Assembly (NCBI GenBank): GCA_047967505.1
Contig: CM106539.1
Source of the DNA: Dipteris shenzhenensis
Lineage: Eukaryota > Polypodiophyta > Polypodiopsida > Gleicheniales
Direction: 5' to 3' (one strand)
Length of the DNA stretch: 64,000 nucleotides
How positions within the stretch are numbered: the stretch's first letter is position 1; each line of letters begins with the position of its first letter. Position numbers and translations under genes: made by a program. Under the pieces are notes generated by a model. That model was not told the DNA's origin and made no database searches. It worked only from the letters and a program-made list of their open reading frames with translations. Shown in pieces: positions 22,034 to 33,531 of this stretch.

Positions 22034-25000
22034 TCCCTTACCTCCCCTCTTTTTAATCCAAGTCGCCCAAGCAAACCTTCACCTCCTTCCCTCGTTTCAC
22101 ACCACCCCCACACCCCTGATCATCTCGCTCAACATCACTTGATTTTGAGTTGTCCGCCTGAAGGGAAGGGTTTCTCACCCCCCCCCCCAACAGCACCAAT
22201 CAGATGCCTATTCAGACGGCAAGAATGGGATGCCGGTCGATGTGACCTTGTAACCGAATCCCTTCGCTCTTGGTTGGTGTGAACGTCGTCAGCCTCAAGG
22301 GCCTCACGTCTCCCATATAGCGCTTCCCCACACTCCCTGCGGCTTGCATTGACTAGCATCCTAAGAGTGCTTCTCTAAGATGCAATTCTGCAGGACCACT
22401 AAAGCCAACATTCTGTCACTAGCCCAACCTTTGCAAAATCACCCTTGTCAGCCCTACGTTGGGTCGTTGGAAGGGGAGTGCCCATAGGGAATGAAGTGAT
22501 CGTTCACAAAAACCTACACAACAAGTTGGGATCACTGCACTAGGTTGGGCTTTGTGGGGTAGCACATCAGTAGGGTTGGAGGCTACACATGGGGACACTC
22601 TACGGGATCGCTAGACTCAGCAACCCAAGGTTAGCTCTCTAACTCTACTAGTAGTGCTACGGGGAAGTGCTCATAGTAGCTTTCCTACAACCTTGCTAGG
22701 AGGGTTATCTCACCTAGAGAATGTCAAAGCTTGCTCTACATGTCCCCACGAAGGCGAGGCTAAAACAAACTTTATGCTCCACAGATGTTTCACTCTACTT
22801 CGTCCAATTGCAAGGATATTAAAAAGTCTCTAGCCAATGAACACAATAGGGCACTCTAATGCTAGGCGAAAATAAAAGAGTTAGGATGGCATTACAGGGC
22901 TAAGATCTTGCACCACTATCACTCTTAGCTCATAAGACGGTGCAAAATGATTGCTAATGTTGCTACAGTGGCAATACTTGCATGCATAGGCCCTCTTAGC
23001 AAGAACTTGGGGTTCTCTCTTGGGGGGCCTATTCTCACAGATTGTGGGTAAGTTACACCCAAACACCTTGGGAGAATGCAGGATGGTGGTGGCTAAGCAA
23101 GGCTTGTGGGTTGCAATGTTTTGGACCCCCAATTGCAATGCTCTATCCTACATGGAGGTTCTACCTTTGTAAGGGTATCTCACTATTATATGGGAGAGGG
23201 TCTAACCCATACTAGCTGGCTGAAAGAAGGCAATGCCTGGCTGAAAAGGAAAATACCAGTAGGCAAACTCAATAAAGAGTGATGGGGAATAAGAGAAGGA
23301 TGATCCTAGTGCATCTTCAAATAGGAAAAAGTAGACTATTCCACTTCACTTCACTTTGCATTTGCTTTTAAAAGTGTAAAGGGTACCAATAGCGAAAGGG
23401 AGTAGGCCTAGGACTCCTAATAGAGGATGGTGATGTGATATTCCTAGTAGAGACTGAGGAGCATGAAGCTTTTAGGCTACTTGTGGTGCCATCCAACAAA
23501 TGTGGGCATGGAGGGGATTTGCTTGTTAGCTCCATAGGACTATTAGTCATGGGAGCTCGGTACACAACATGGAAAACACTACGTTGGATGTGGGTAGAAA
23601 GGCCTGATGCATGACCTTTGTACATCATTGACTGATACAACCCTCACCATGATTCCCACATACTACAACTCATTAATGGAGATGGACCAAAATGATACCA
23701 AAGAGCTAGAGAAGGATATCAAGCAATTATCCCAGCATGGAGACCGGCATCTACCACAACTTTTCTTCAAGTCAAGAAGCCAAAGGAGTAGAAAATTAAC
23801 TCTTAGTATAACTGAAACATTGTATATGAAAAGTTATAATTAATCGGTATCACAAGTAATAACTGCTCAGCCAAACTAGCTACATGTGGGTGAGAGCATA
23901 TAACCTGTGTCTGCTAGCTAAAACATCCCAAAATGACATGCAAGAGAGATGCGCAGGTACAACATCAAGATGCTCTAAACTATCCCTCTTTGTATCATTC
24001 TACCTTCATCTATAATTAAGAAAGTGGTACTCATTTTGGATCACACTTGCTGATTTCTTTTTTGCAACATCACGTCGTGTGCTTTGTTAATGTGCTCGCT
24101 TGATTTTCTTGATGATACACATAAATGTTTGACTTCGCATGTTTACATATTCAATTTGAATTAGACTTATGAAACCGCAAATTCAACAAAGGACCAAAGG
24201 GCAAAGAAATTTAGTGCAAGACATCAAAGCATGAATGAGCAAAGGATTAAGGTGATTACTAACCAAAGGATATGGTAAAGAGGCATGAAGTGAAGGTTCA
24301 ACATTTGGTCAATAGGTCGAGTATAATCAAAGAAGGTGCATAGGGTGACAATTGAGAAGATACCAACCAACACAAAGAAGATTGAGGATCTAAAATGGAT
24401 AAGGAAAAGGGGAAATAGACAATGGAGTGGATCAATTTGAGGAAGAGGATCATGATCCAAAAGGAGATCCACTGTAAGCTGGAAATCTAATGGAATTGTG
24501 TCTCAGGCTACTTTGCCAGGAAGAGCCGACCATGTGGGTATAGTGTGAGAATATCCATCTATGCATTCTATGATAATGCAAGCATGATTGACAAACATTC
24601 TCAATGTCTTTTTCTTTTAATTTTTATGTGCACTAGTCCTTAGAAGTGTGTGTACAATGATGTAGGAAAATTGCACTATCAATAGTGAGTGAAGCGAGTC
24701 CTAATCTTCATTCATATGAATGTAGAGATCTTATCATGGTGAAGATATGATGCACGTATCTAGAATAGGTCTACTTTCTTCATAGAGTCTAAAACGTAGA
24801 CTTGTTCTAGATATGATGCACACATCTAGAATAGGTCTCCTTCCTTTGTATAGCCTAGAACATACTAAAGTTATTCATAGGAAGGGATGAGAGAGCGCGA
24901 ATGCTTAATGGACATCAAAATGTTGTTTTCCAACAACATTTTTGGTGGTCATGCTAGGAATCGTTGGATGCATTGATGAAGGAAAATGGTGAAAGAGCAA

Positions 25001-25550
25001 AGGTTCATTCCAAAGTATAAACTTTTACAAAACACCATTGAAGGACTATAACAAAGCAAGAAAATAACCAAGGTTAAGGCTAATAGTGCCACCTCAACCC
25101 TAACGGGCTTCCCAGAAGAGACAGGAGCCACTCCACTCCCTTAAGAAGAGGCCAGATTTGCCCGTGTGCGATGGGGGCCACTATGGTGGGCGCCTTATAC
25201 TGGTCAGCCTTGGATGCCAGCATGGCCACTCTATGAGCCCTTTATAGACTGAGGTGGGCTGACTGGTTGGCCACAAATCCCTAGAAGAAAGGGAAGCCAC
25301 TCCACTCGCTCAAGAAGAGGCCAGATCTACTTGTGTGGAGGAGGCTTAGGACCCGATGGGGGCCACTATGGTGGGCGAATAGGCTGAGGTGGGCCGATTG
25401 GTCGGCCACCTAGGCTTGCTGGTCGGGTTCTATGCAAGTATATGGGGCAGGAGGCTGGTTGGCTATAGTCGACGTGTTCAATGAAATCGACATCAATTTT
25501 TCTAGCTCCTCGTACACCATTGTCCAATATCTTGGGGTTGTTCATTAGGT
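22034..25550. other. Gene-free stretch with two short duplications
   Basis: No recognisable protein on either strand. A roughly 65-bp tandem duplication around gatatgatgcac-tatctagaataggtct lies at about 24745-24860. A larger direct duplication around gccactccactc-aagaagaggccagat and gggggccactatggtgggcg lies at about 25125-25410. Both are diverged. Confidence 0.45.
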
Positions 25551-25559
25551 CTCACCTAT

Positions 25560-25900
25560 ATTTGTTTCTTTTGTTAGGTTACTTCTTTCTAATGCCTCAA
25601 CCAAAGTTAATGGAGAGATAAGTCAACCCTTTATCTTAAAAAGGTCTATAAGGTAGGGTTGCCCTTTAGCTCCCCTCCCCTTTACAATTGCTACAGATTC
25701 CTTAGGTTGGCTCATACACAATGAGGTGAAGACATGCTCACTTAAAGGCATAGAGCTTCCCTCTAGTAAATAGCTAATTTGTTAATAGTTTGCAGACAGT
25801 ACTAATTTGACCCCAAGAAATAGTAGATAGGACATATAAATAGTTCTTGAACACCTTGATGTTTTTTGCCTGGCCTCTAGTTCATCAATCACTCAAAGAT
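25560..25900 (+). pseudogene. LINE reverse transcriptase scrap
   Basis: Translation gives LLLSNASTKVNGEISQPFIL, then GCPLAPLPFTIATDSLGWLI and GIELPSSK. These align with the RT of the LINE at 12050-12270. Several stops and a lost catalytic segment show it is dead. It is a fragment of the same LINE family. Confidence 0.75.
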
Positions 25901-26099
25901 AGGTTATGCAACACTAAGTGGCACATAGTGGGATGATTTTAAGGAGCTTGGATGCCTCAGAATCCCTAATGGCTTAGTTTTTCAACTACTGGGAATGTCA
26001 ATGGCTCAACTTTTCATGTCAATTGTTGTGAGACAATCACTCTTCATGTGCCACACACATATGTGTTGCAATTACAAGATGTTTAGCAAGTTGATGACT

Positions 26100-27921
26100 T
26101 TTATAGAATAGAAGGACCTACCATTGCGAAGAGAGCTACAGGAGAAGGTGGCACCTCTTTTGTCTCATTACAAGTGAATGCTACAACAAAAACAATCAAG
26201 GGTGAACCTTTCGATGGTCAGATATCTTTTGTTTTTGAGAAACCAATACGTGTGTACGCACCATGGGCAACAAACCAAGTAGAAACAACAAGAGCTTCGT
26301 TTGTGGCTTTGATGGGGACTATAGCTTTTGTAATTGTCAAGATAGAACTCGATGGTCCTCCCACTGACCAGATCATTATCACAGACGGTCCAAACCTTGA
26401 GGACTATGCCACAGTAAGACCCTCGAACAACAAAAAAACTAAAGCCATGAGTGTCTAAAAAACAATTACTAGTGTTTGCTGACCAATGCTATTATGAAAT
26501 AGCTGGCTTTTGTAGCAGAGGAGAAACACACTTGCTCAACTAGTGCAGGAGTTTATAGATGAAGGGATTGTCATGTTCGTTGCAAAAAACATATCATTTA
26601 TGCGAGCTCGCCATGCAGTGGGAATATTCGACTTCACAATCCTAGCAGCTTTCCTGAACGGCAACCTCCATGCGTCTTTGTTTCATAATTTCACAAGCCA
26701 AGTCTCTCAACTCGGTTAAGAGAAAAAGGTAGAACGTCGAAGTCAAACTTAGACAAGACTAAGAAACGCTCATACTGACTGCCACTGTTTCAATGAACAG
26801 GTCATCGAAGTTTTGCATTTCATTGGCCTAGACAACCCACTCGTTGAACACCAGTGCAGTGCTTGTGGAGGACCCCATGTTAGCAAGGATCCCAACCGTC
26901 CATTTTGTTACAATTGCAACAGTCCCCAAACCATTCTATGTGTTCCATCTTTTAAAGGTTTTGTTGTTCATTGTGACGGTTTGCAGGTTGCTATTCAAAT
27001 TTATGGAGCACATATTGATGAGGTGTTGAAGCTGCACTGCCCTTTCATTGAGTTTCATTGCCGGTATTGTTGCGACAAGGAACATGTTGTATGAGAAGCC
27101 ATCAGGAGAGTTTACTATGAACAGTGTCGGTTTTGTCATTGCCTTTGCAGCGAGCATTTGAAGTTCTAGTCCTTGTTGCTATTGTTATGTATTTCTACAG
27201 CCTCTACAAAAAAATACTTTGATGTTTTGTTTTTGGGTCCAGTTGCTATGTACATAGCAAGCCCTCTCTTCATTGTACACAAGCCTTTTACATATTGCAG
27301 CTTTGAACTTAGTTATTCAATTTGAACCTTGTGAGAATTTAGAAAATATTGCACGCAAAAGAAACTTCTTCTTGATTTTAGTATTTTGCTTCTTCCATAG
27401 ACAATAACTTAAGTGCAAAAACAATGTACAAAAGCAACAAAAAAAAACGTTAAAAACCAAAAGGTTGACAACCAAAGTAAACCAACAAGATGAAGCCACT
27501 ACCTCAACTTGCAAGACACAACCTTGCCTTGAACATTGAGTTCATGGACAAGTACCCTGCAAACACTAACATCTTGGCATGTTTGCTACCATTCTACCCA
27601 GTGTATGAATGCAAGTCACTATTAGACATCATCCAAGACCATGACTGGGGTATTCAAGCTAGTGCAGAAAAGAGTTATCATGACCTTGGCAACAACCTCG
27701 GCAAGGAAAAGGATCCCATTTGTGTAACTATTTGAAAACTTTCCATGAAATGTTTAACCAAATCCATCGCCAGGTTAAGATTGAAAAGGAACACGTCCGT
27801 GCACTCACCCTTACTAGACGAATCAACATTGCCAACAACAATAACACCACTAATCCCTACGAGGGGGAAACGTGCTTACAAGATTTGAAGTCCAAATGAT
27901 GAAGCAAATCTATCGAAAACG
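26100..27921 (+). mobile_element. Helitron/Helentron relic, left part (interrupted at 27921)
   Basis: Three plus-strand frames (26174-26458, 26813-27094, 27490-27735) look like decayed replication protein A and helicase-N segments. The middle one has a zinc-ribbon-like CSACGG---FCYNC followed by an OB-fold-like hydrophobic pattern. The Pif1 helicase and endonuclease of the same relic resume at 39621 after the 11.7-kb transposon. Assignment of this left part rests mainly on that continuation. Confidence 0.5.
26813..27094 (+). pseudogene. RPA-like zinc-ribbon/OB-fold segment of the Helitron relic
   Basis: The 93-residue frame has two Cys pairs, C-x2-C followed 13 residues later by C-x2-C. It then shows alternating hydrophobic strands (FKGFVVHCDGLQVAIQIYG) and a second Cys-rich end (CRYCC). 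This is the layout of the C-terminal DNA-binding OB fold of RPA70, and Helitrons of plants carry RPA genes. It is isolated and short, so it is called a relic. Confidence 0.45.
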
Positions 27922-27954
27922 ACATTAGGAAAAAAGGGAGCTCATTTTGGGGCC
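27922..27954 (+). repeat. Left terminal inverted repeat
   Basis: ACATTAGGAAAAAAGGGAGC then TCATTTTGGGGCC. It is the inverse of 39588-39620 with two mismatches, and is also matched by the start of the 534-bp derivative at 15466. Confidence 0.92.
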
Positions 27955-28413
27955 TTTTACGGTTTGGAAAAATAAGCTCTCAACCAATCAATAGAAGGCC
28001 AACGTAACGTTGAAAATTCACGAAAATAAGAGAAAATAGAAAAAAGAAACAATACTTTATGTAAGTACAAGCGTGCTACATTAATGAGGAGATTGGTTTT
28101 TTATTCGTAGAAGATCTTTGGACAAGAAGATAGAATCTAAACTGACATTTTATCTGACAAGATCCTTCCCGCTTCCACCTTCCTTTGAATTTTCAAATAT
28201 TGTGCCGCCTTTCGTGCGAAAGGTCTACCATTCTACACCATTGCCTCATTGTGCAACTGCCTTCCTTTTCCAAAACTGCTCCCTTGATCCTGTTTGGCGT
28301 AGAGTAAGATGTTTCTCGTCTACTGTCTGTTTGCCCACTTTCTCTTTCTTGAAACTTCAAATTGTTATCTTAGTTACATTACTTTGCTATTGTTACAGAT
28401 TCAGAAAATCTCC

Positions 28414-29853
28414 ATGGTGAACCAAAACCACGGCCGTTCTTGTGCAAGACGCTCTGTGGATGATAATGCTACGAAGGCAGAATTATACCAAACATCCTTA
28501 CCCCGTCGACCTGCTTCTTCTATTTCGTCGGTAGAGAATTCAAGTACAGTCAAAACAGAAGGAACTTGGGAAAGGTTTAGTGTTTCGAAAGGAGCATGGG
28601 TGCTCATGCAACCTAGCAAAAGAAAAAGACCCCAGACAAAAAACATTTTCTTGGCATCGTGGAAGGGAAGAGTACGAGATTTTAAAATCACCAAAGGGAA
28701 GATATCCGTGAAAGAAGTTTTGATTCAGCACGTGTATATGCATAAAGAACTTGTCTTGCGAGACTATCCAAAAAATCTTCCGCAACACAGGCCTAATTGT
28801 ATATTTTTCTATTCTGGTTTTTTCCTTCATGAGGTGTATGGATTTTTAAGATGAAGCTTTCTCTCTTAACTTATTGACATTCTTGTGTTGTTTTATTTCA
28901 GATTTATATCCTTCATCGTATGAGACATGGCAAAACATCGATTGTATTCTGGGATTTATAGATGTTCTGCATGGATCGATAGGAGAACAACAATACCAAG
29001 GTCGATGTGCAACAGAGCTAGCTCAATCGGGTATATTTTTTACTGATCATTTTTATCAGTTGCTGGACAAAGCTAACACACATGGTGTATTAATAAAACA
29101 AGACCTTCCGGCGTGGAATTCGGTGGATTGGCCTCACCCACATTCTAGTGTTACAGAGGCATATAGGGCGAAGCTTTTTACAGAAGTACAGAAAGCTCTG
29201 AGGCCCAATATTGCCACTAGGATAGTAAAAATTTCTTTGTGCATGCCTCTCACAGTTTTTGTAGACTTGTTTAATACCTTTCCAGTAAAGGTTTCAAAAA
29301 CAATGCTCACAGTTAAAGCAACAAATTCGGCATGCATGCCACAATTTTTGGATAAAGGTTGGGATAAGAAGACATGTAGTTCAGTGTTTTGTGAGGTGGT
29401 CCAACCTTCTATGCAACTGAAGTACATGGTTGCATCACAAAATTTTATTTTCTCTTTTTATTACAAGCGCAGTCGAATGCTAGGTTCAAAGCTTGTCCCA
29501 ATGGACCAAGATGAAGAGTCGTTTGGTGCACAAAATAAACTTATTGATATTGATGTTATTGAGAATGGTGATGTGGTAGCCAGTATCTCGTTAAGAGAAT
29601 GTTGCTCCCTAGCTCAATTACGCAGTGACATTCTGTTTGAGACTGAAGGTTCTATCTCAAACGACTTTTTATTTATCTACAAGAACAGAAAGGTACACCA
29701 TCTGATTTATCCTAGTCTCTATAAGCATTGCTATTAGTTTTATTTACCACTCTAATTCATATTGCTTTTTTGCAGTTACTCAGAAGAAGAGAGAGCTCAG
29801 TTAAATGCAAAGACATAGAAAATTTTAAAATTGAGATCACACATACTCCATAA
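28414..29853 (+). CDS. Gene A: 417-aa protein of unknown role with ubiquitin-like C terminus
   Basis: The exons are 28414-28798, 28902-29692 and 29776-29853, and the sum (1254 nt) keeps frame. Residues 1-60 are polar and basic. Residues 60-128 (WVLMQPSKRKRP---FLASWKGRVRDF) may bind nucleic acid. Residues 130-340 form a globular region of unknown family. Residues about 340-412 (VVASISLREC-SLAQLRSDI---DFLFIYKNRK-LLRRRE) follow the strand-helix-strand pattern of ubiquitin-like/PB1-like folds, which is interesting next to a Ulp1-type protease. An upstream in-frame exon (Met 28118 to 28312, then intron to 28398) would add about 70 residues, but it looks like leader sequence. The first intron donor (GTATAT) is weak. 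The gene converges on gene B, 116 bp away. No homologue is recognised. Confidence 0.68.
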
Positions 29854-29969
29854 AGAAAGGTTTTGTATTCAATCAAGTAAGATTTTGTACAGAATTGTTT
29901 AGCTGAATCTGTAGAACATATTTCTAACATCCATTTTCTATTTATGTACAGTTTCATCCAGAGGCTGCT

Positions 29970-32022
29970 CTACATTTTCTGGAGGATCTTCTCTCTGCTG
30001 CTCCATCCTGTCTCCTCCACTGCCCCAGAAGCCTCTCTTTGCTGCTTCTCCACCTTCTCCTCAACATCAGCAGCAGGTCTTTGCTCCTGTGTCTGCTCCT
30101 CCTCAGCACTCTGTGATTGCTCCTGTGGCTTCTGGTCCTCAACATCAGGTGCTTCATATGTGGGATCAAGGTGTATGACACCTTCATGTACTTTAGAGCT
30201 TTCACCCAGCTCCACAGTAGCTGCTACAATAGGTCTGGGGGAGGCATAGCTCAAAAACCTCAAAATTGTATGAGCTCTAAAATTATGTACATAGTTGGGG
30301 CTGAAGCTATCCTCTTTCATCTGCAATGGCAGAGGATAATTTAGAACACTTTGTATCATTATGAATTATATTCAAGCTAAATGAAAAGTATTTTTCCTTA
30401 CCATATCTGGCTGTTCCTTTTCAAAGTAGCTTGAAAGTATATATTTTGCATTGATCAGCACCCTCCATCCACAACTACTTGAATCATTTTGTTGTGGTGT
30501 CTGGACAGTTAGAAAAAAATGTTAGAAACTGTGAGCATCAGCACAAAACAAAATTATTCAATAAGTTCAAAGACATAGCATTTAATAGACTTTTTACCTC
30601 TAGACTTAATGGCTCTATTGAATCCAACAGAGAGACATTTGGAGGACAATGATCCAATGCATCTAATAGCCTTCTAATACAACTGCAATATGTATAATTT
30701 AGTAAGTATGGTATCAAAATAATAAAGTTTTGAGTTCAAAAAGCACACACAGTACTTACAATTTCAGCTCTCTGTGTGTGTTTTTTAGAGAGTTGAATAG
30801 AAAGCACTGCTTCTGCTGGATGTCAATAGACACAAAACTCCAGTGGTCACTGCATAAGGAAAAAAGCATAAGCAAATGAAAGGCTACAAGAGTTCCCAAT
30901 ATTAAAGAAGAATCTTAAAAGAAGTAGTCACCCACATACCTGCTATGATATGGAAGTAGCAAAATGTCAATTACTTCAAAATTGCAGTGTTTGAACCAGC
31001 TGGAAATACTCATGGGAGTCTCTTTTGCATCTCTTAATCTAGAAGAAATGGCTGGATCAACAATATGGACTGTATGTTGTACAGAGGGATGAAGCCAGCT
31101 TCTCATCATGCTGCATAGGATCAGAACATAATTAGGGTAGGTTATAAAAGAGTTACAAGGAGGATTGATTTGCAAAAAATGTAAAATTTAAAGACACTTA
31201 CTAGAGCATTGCAAGAATGAGAGTATCTGAGCAATACTCATTCTTGTTAGCCAATGCTGCTAAGCATTGTTTTGTCAAATCAAAATCATTCACTGAAACT
31301 TCATCCTCAATATGTACAACTACATCAGGGCCCAGCTCCTTCAACCTTCTATGTATGTGTAGCTCCTTCTTTCCAGTTTCCACATCTATCACAGATTTTG
31401 TTTCTTTTACTTGCTGCTTCAGTGAGTCCTCATAAGCAGCCTTCCCTCTGGTGTTCTTTGAGTGTGTTACCTCAACAACCTTTACCTCATCAACCTTGAC
31501 CTTCCTTGTGGGTGGAATTAGCAATATATCTCTCATTTTGATGTCCTGCCATTCCACAGGATGAACCAGCTTGTCATATCTCCATCTCACTCTGGACAAA
31601 GTGTTGAAATCTTTGGCCATCAAAGTCACCCTGTGAGCATGGGCTGCTACAAGCATTGCATCCTCAAAATATTTCTCCAGGTAATCCTCTGCCATTTCCT
31701 GCAAGGAAAGAATGGCAGTTCTATTCCACCTGAACCCAAGGTTCCAACTGTCACAAATTTCTCTCACCAGTCTTTGAAAGGGTGCTTTGGGTATTGCAAA
31801 ACCTATGGCTTTCTGTTGCCTCCTTATTTCCCTAAGCACACCTGCACCCTTATTCAATCTTTTGGCCTTTTGCTTGAGCAAGCGCATTGGCTTACCCTTC
31901 CTGCCATGTGAAGCTCTTCCCTTTGGAGGCACACTAAACTTCTTGGAACCTGTCCCAGCTGCTGTTGCTGCAAGACCTGGTCCTTTGCCAACTTGCCTTG
32001 CAGTTGATTTGGTCCTTGCCAT
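29970..32022 (-). CDS. Gene B: histone H3 - Ulp1 cysteine protease fusion, 538 aa
   Basis: The exons (minus) are 32022-31202, 31110-30940, 30849-30760, 30682-30598, 30500-30402 and 30320-29970. Together they are 1617 nt with no stop. Residues 1-10 MARTKSTARQ copy the H3 tail (Lys4 kept, Lys9 replaced by Gln, Ser10 by Val), followed by a basic linker. Residues about 58-148 are an H3 histone fold (VLREIRRQQKA, PFQRLVREI, LQEMAEDYLEKYFEDAMLVA, HRVTLMAKDF). Residues about 155-250 form a charged linker. Residues about 250-425 are a C48-type protease: His333 (DHW), Asn350 in the Asp position (FNSL), Gln393 and Cys399 (QQND-SSSCGW). Residues 423-538 are an acidic Glu/Gln-rich tail. Exon 1 alone carries the whole H3 part. 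The protein should enter nucleosomes or bind H4, and cut ubiquitin/SUMO-like tags or a polyprotein. The function is inferred; the domains are clear. Confidence 0.9.
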
Positions 32023-32127
32023 CACTCTGAAAAACTGCATACAAAGGATTGGAAAGAGATCAAAGACATGAAGAACATGTTCTAACAAAGAAAAGGCAAT
32101 CACAGGGGTGGTAGAAGCCAAATAGAG

Positions 32128-32200
32128 AAATTTGCAATAAAATGCGATATGAGCAGTTTGGAATTTCAAACAGGTCCACATCGCATTTTGCTGCAAATTT
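32128..32200. repeat. Hairpin repeat 1 (left type)
   Basis: AAATTTGCAATAAAATGCGAT pairs with ATCGCATTTTGCTGCAAATTT. The loop region itself has a GTTTG-CAAAC pair, so the whole 73-bp segment is one long imperfect palindrome. Confidence 0.85.
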
Positions 32201-32482
32201 TTTAAATGAAATGTTGGTGCACTCCTACAGTGATTTCTATGTTTCTCCAACCAAATACAGTATGAATGGAGGTCATCCAAGAAGATCACATGCAAATATC
32301 ACACTTGAAAATCTGCATTCCTCCAGTGATTTCTCTGTCTTGGTTTGAGCCTATGCATTTCCATACAGGATGTAATTTTCCTATTTTAGGCAAGAAGATT
32401 GCAGAGACTAAGGAGAGTCACAAAACCAGACATGTTCTCATGAAGAAAAGGCAATCACAGAGGTGGAAGAAGCCAAATAGAC

Positions 32483-32555
32483 AAATTTGCAATAAAATGT
32501 GATATGAGCAGTTTGGAATTTCAAACAGGTCCACATCGCATTTTGCAGCAAATTT
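32483..32555. repeat. Hairpin repeat 2 (left type)
   Basis: Same palindrome as 32128-32200 with a few substitutions (AAAATGTGAT in the left arm, TTTTGCAGC in the right). Confidence 0.83.
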
Positions 32556-32718
32556 CTGAAATGACATGCTGGTGAACTTCTACAGTGATTTCTTTGTCTC
32601 TCCAGCCAAATACAATATGAATGGAGTTTATGCAAGCAGACTACAGCTATGGAAGTCAAAAAACCAGAACATGTTCTCACAAAGAAGGCAATCACATGGT
32701 GGAAGAAGCCAAATAGAG

Positions 32719-32791
32719 AAATTTGCAATAAAATGCGATATGAGCAGTTTGGAATTTCAAACAGGTCCACATCGCATTTTGCTGCAAATTT
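32719..32791. repeat. Hairpin repeat 3 (left type)
   Basis: Almost identical to 32128-32200, in a repeat unit that also shares its roughly 170 bp of downstream sequence. Confidence 0.85.
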
Positions 32792-33203
32792 TCTAAATGA
32801 CATGCTGGTGCACTCCTGTAGTGATTTCTATGTTTCTCCAACCAAATACAGTATGAATGGAGGTTATGCAAGAAGATCACATGCAAATACCACACTTGAA
32901 GATCTGCTTTCCCACAGTGATTTCTTTGTCTTGGTTTGAGTCTATGCATTTCCATACAGTATGTATTTTGATTATTTTAAGCAAAAAGATTGCAGAGACT
33001 AAGGGGAGAACCCATTGTTCCTGACCTGGAGTCTATCTGTGGATGTGCTGTGCTGCTGAGGAGTAATCTGTGCTGAGGATGATTCTGTGCTGCTGGACAA
33101 GATGCTGATGCTGCAGAGGCAAGAGAGCAGAGATTGGAGGGCAAGAGTTCTAAAACAGGATACCACAAAGAAGTGCAAATAGAATTAAAGAATCACTAAA
33201 TCC

Positions 33204-33213
33204 CACACGTGTG
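33204..33213. promoter_or_regulatory. CACACGTGTG palindrome (G-box/E-box type)
   Basis: A perfect 10-bp palindrome with a CACGTG core, the classical site for plant bHLH and bZIP factors. A second copy lies 26 bp away. Confidence 0.6.
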
Positions 33214-33229
33214 GAATCTAGTCGTTTTT

Positions 33230-33239
33230 CACACGTGTG
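33230..33239. promoter_or_regulatory. Second CACACGTGTG palindrome
   Basis: Identical to the first. A third site, GGCACGTGTG, follows at 33273-33282. Three such sites in 80 bp lie between the divergent genes. Confidence 0.6.
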
Positions 33240-33531
33240 GATGGGACCCAGATCTCTTGGAGTTTGAAATCTGGCACGTGTGAAAGTACACTTTATTCCT
33301 TGGAACTTGTGCCATTCATTATTTCATCATGAATACCACAACCACTTTTCCCTCCCCTGGATTCCAATCTCTCATCCCTGCCACGACTCTCTCCTGATCC
33401 TTTCTCTCTGATTCTCTCCTACCCAGCACACTCCATCCAGACTGCAACCTGCCTCAGATCTCCAGGTTACCTAGAGTGCAAGGTTCAAGATAGAGAAAGA
33501 GCAGGAGATTCACCAAAGCAACTCATTCAGC

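Larger units (their letters stand above)
32023..33531. promoter_or_regulatory. Divergent control region between genes B and C
   Basis: About 1.5 kb separates the two start codons. On the left it carries three near-identical roughly 180-250-bp repeat units (about 32113-32370, 32471-32650, 32708-32965), each starting with a long hairpin. On the right (33200-33280) it has three CACGTG-type boxes. Three more hairpins follow in the first intron of gene C. The layout suggests shared control of B and C, and possibly protein binding or replication sites. Confidence 0.6.

Noticed and set aside
24001-24050. Possible further end of the H3-Ulp1 transposon (gtactcattttgga)
   Set aside because: Only a short stretch resembles the TIR core. 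The ACATTAGG terminus and the subterminal sequence are absent.
28118-28312. Upstream exon of gene A adding about 70 residues
   Set aside because: It joins in frame (donor after 28312, acceptor before 28398), but its composition looks like leader sequence and the inner ATG at 28414 is adequate. It is kept only as an alternative start.
30117-30344. Plus-strand frames opposite gene B's last exon
   Set aside because: They are the antisense of the acidic tail of the H3-Ulp1 protein; the minus-strand reading has the motifs and consistent splicing.
32142-32939. Open frames across the hairpin repeats (both strands)
   Set aside because: They repeat the same residues because the DNA repeats. They have no domain and sit in the control region between two divergent genes.
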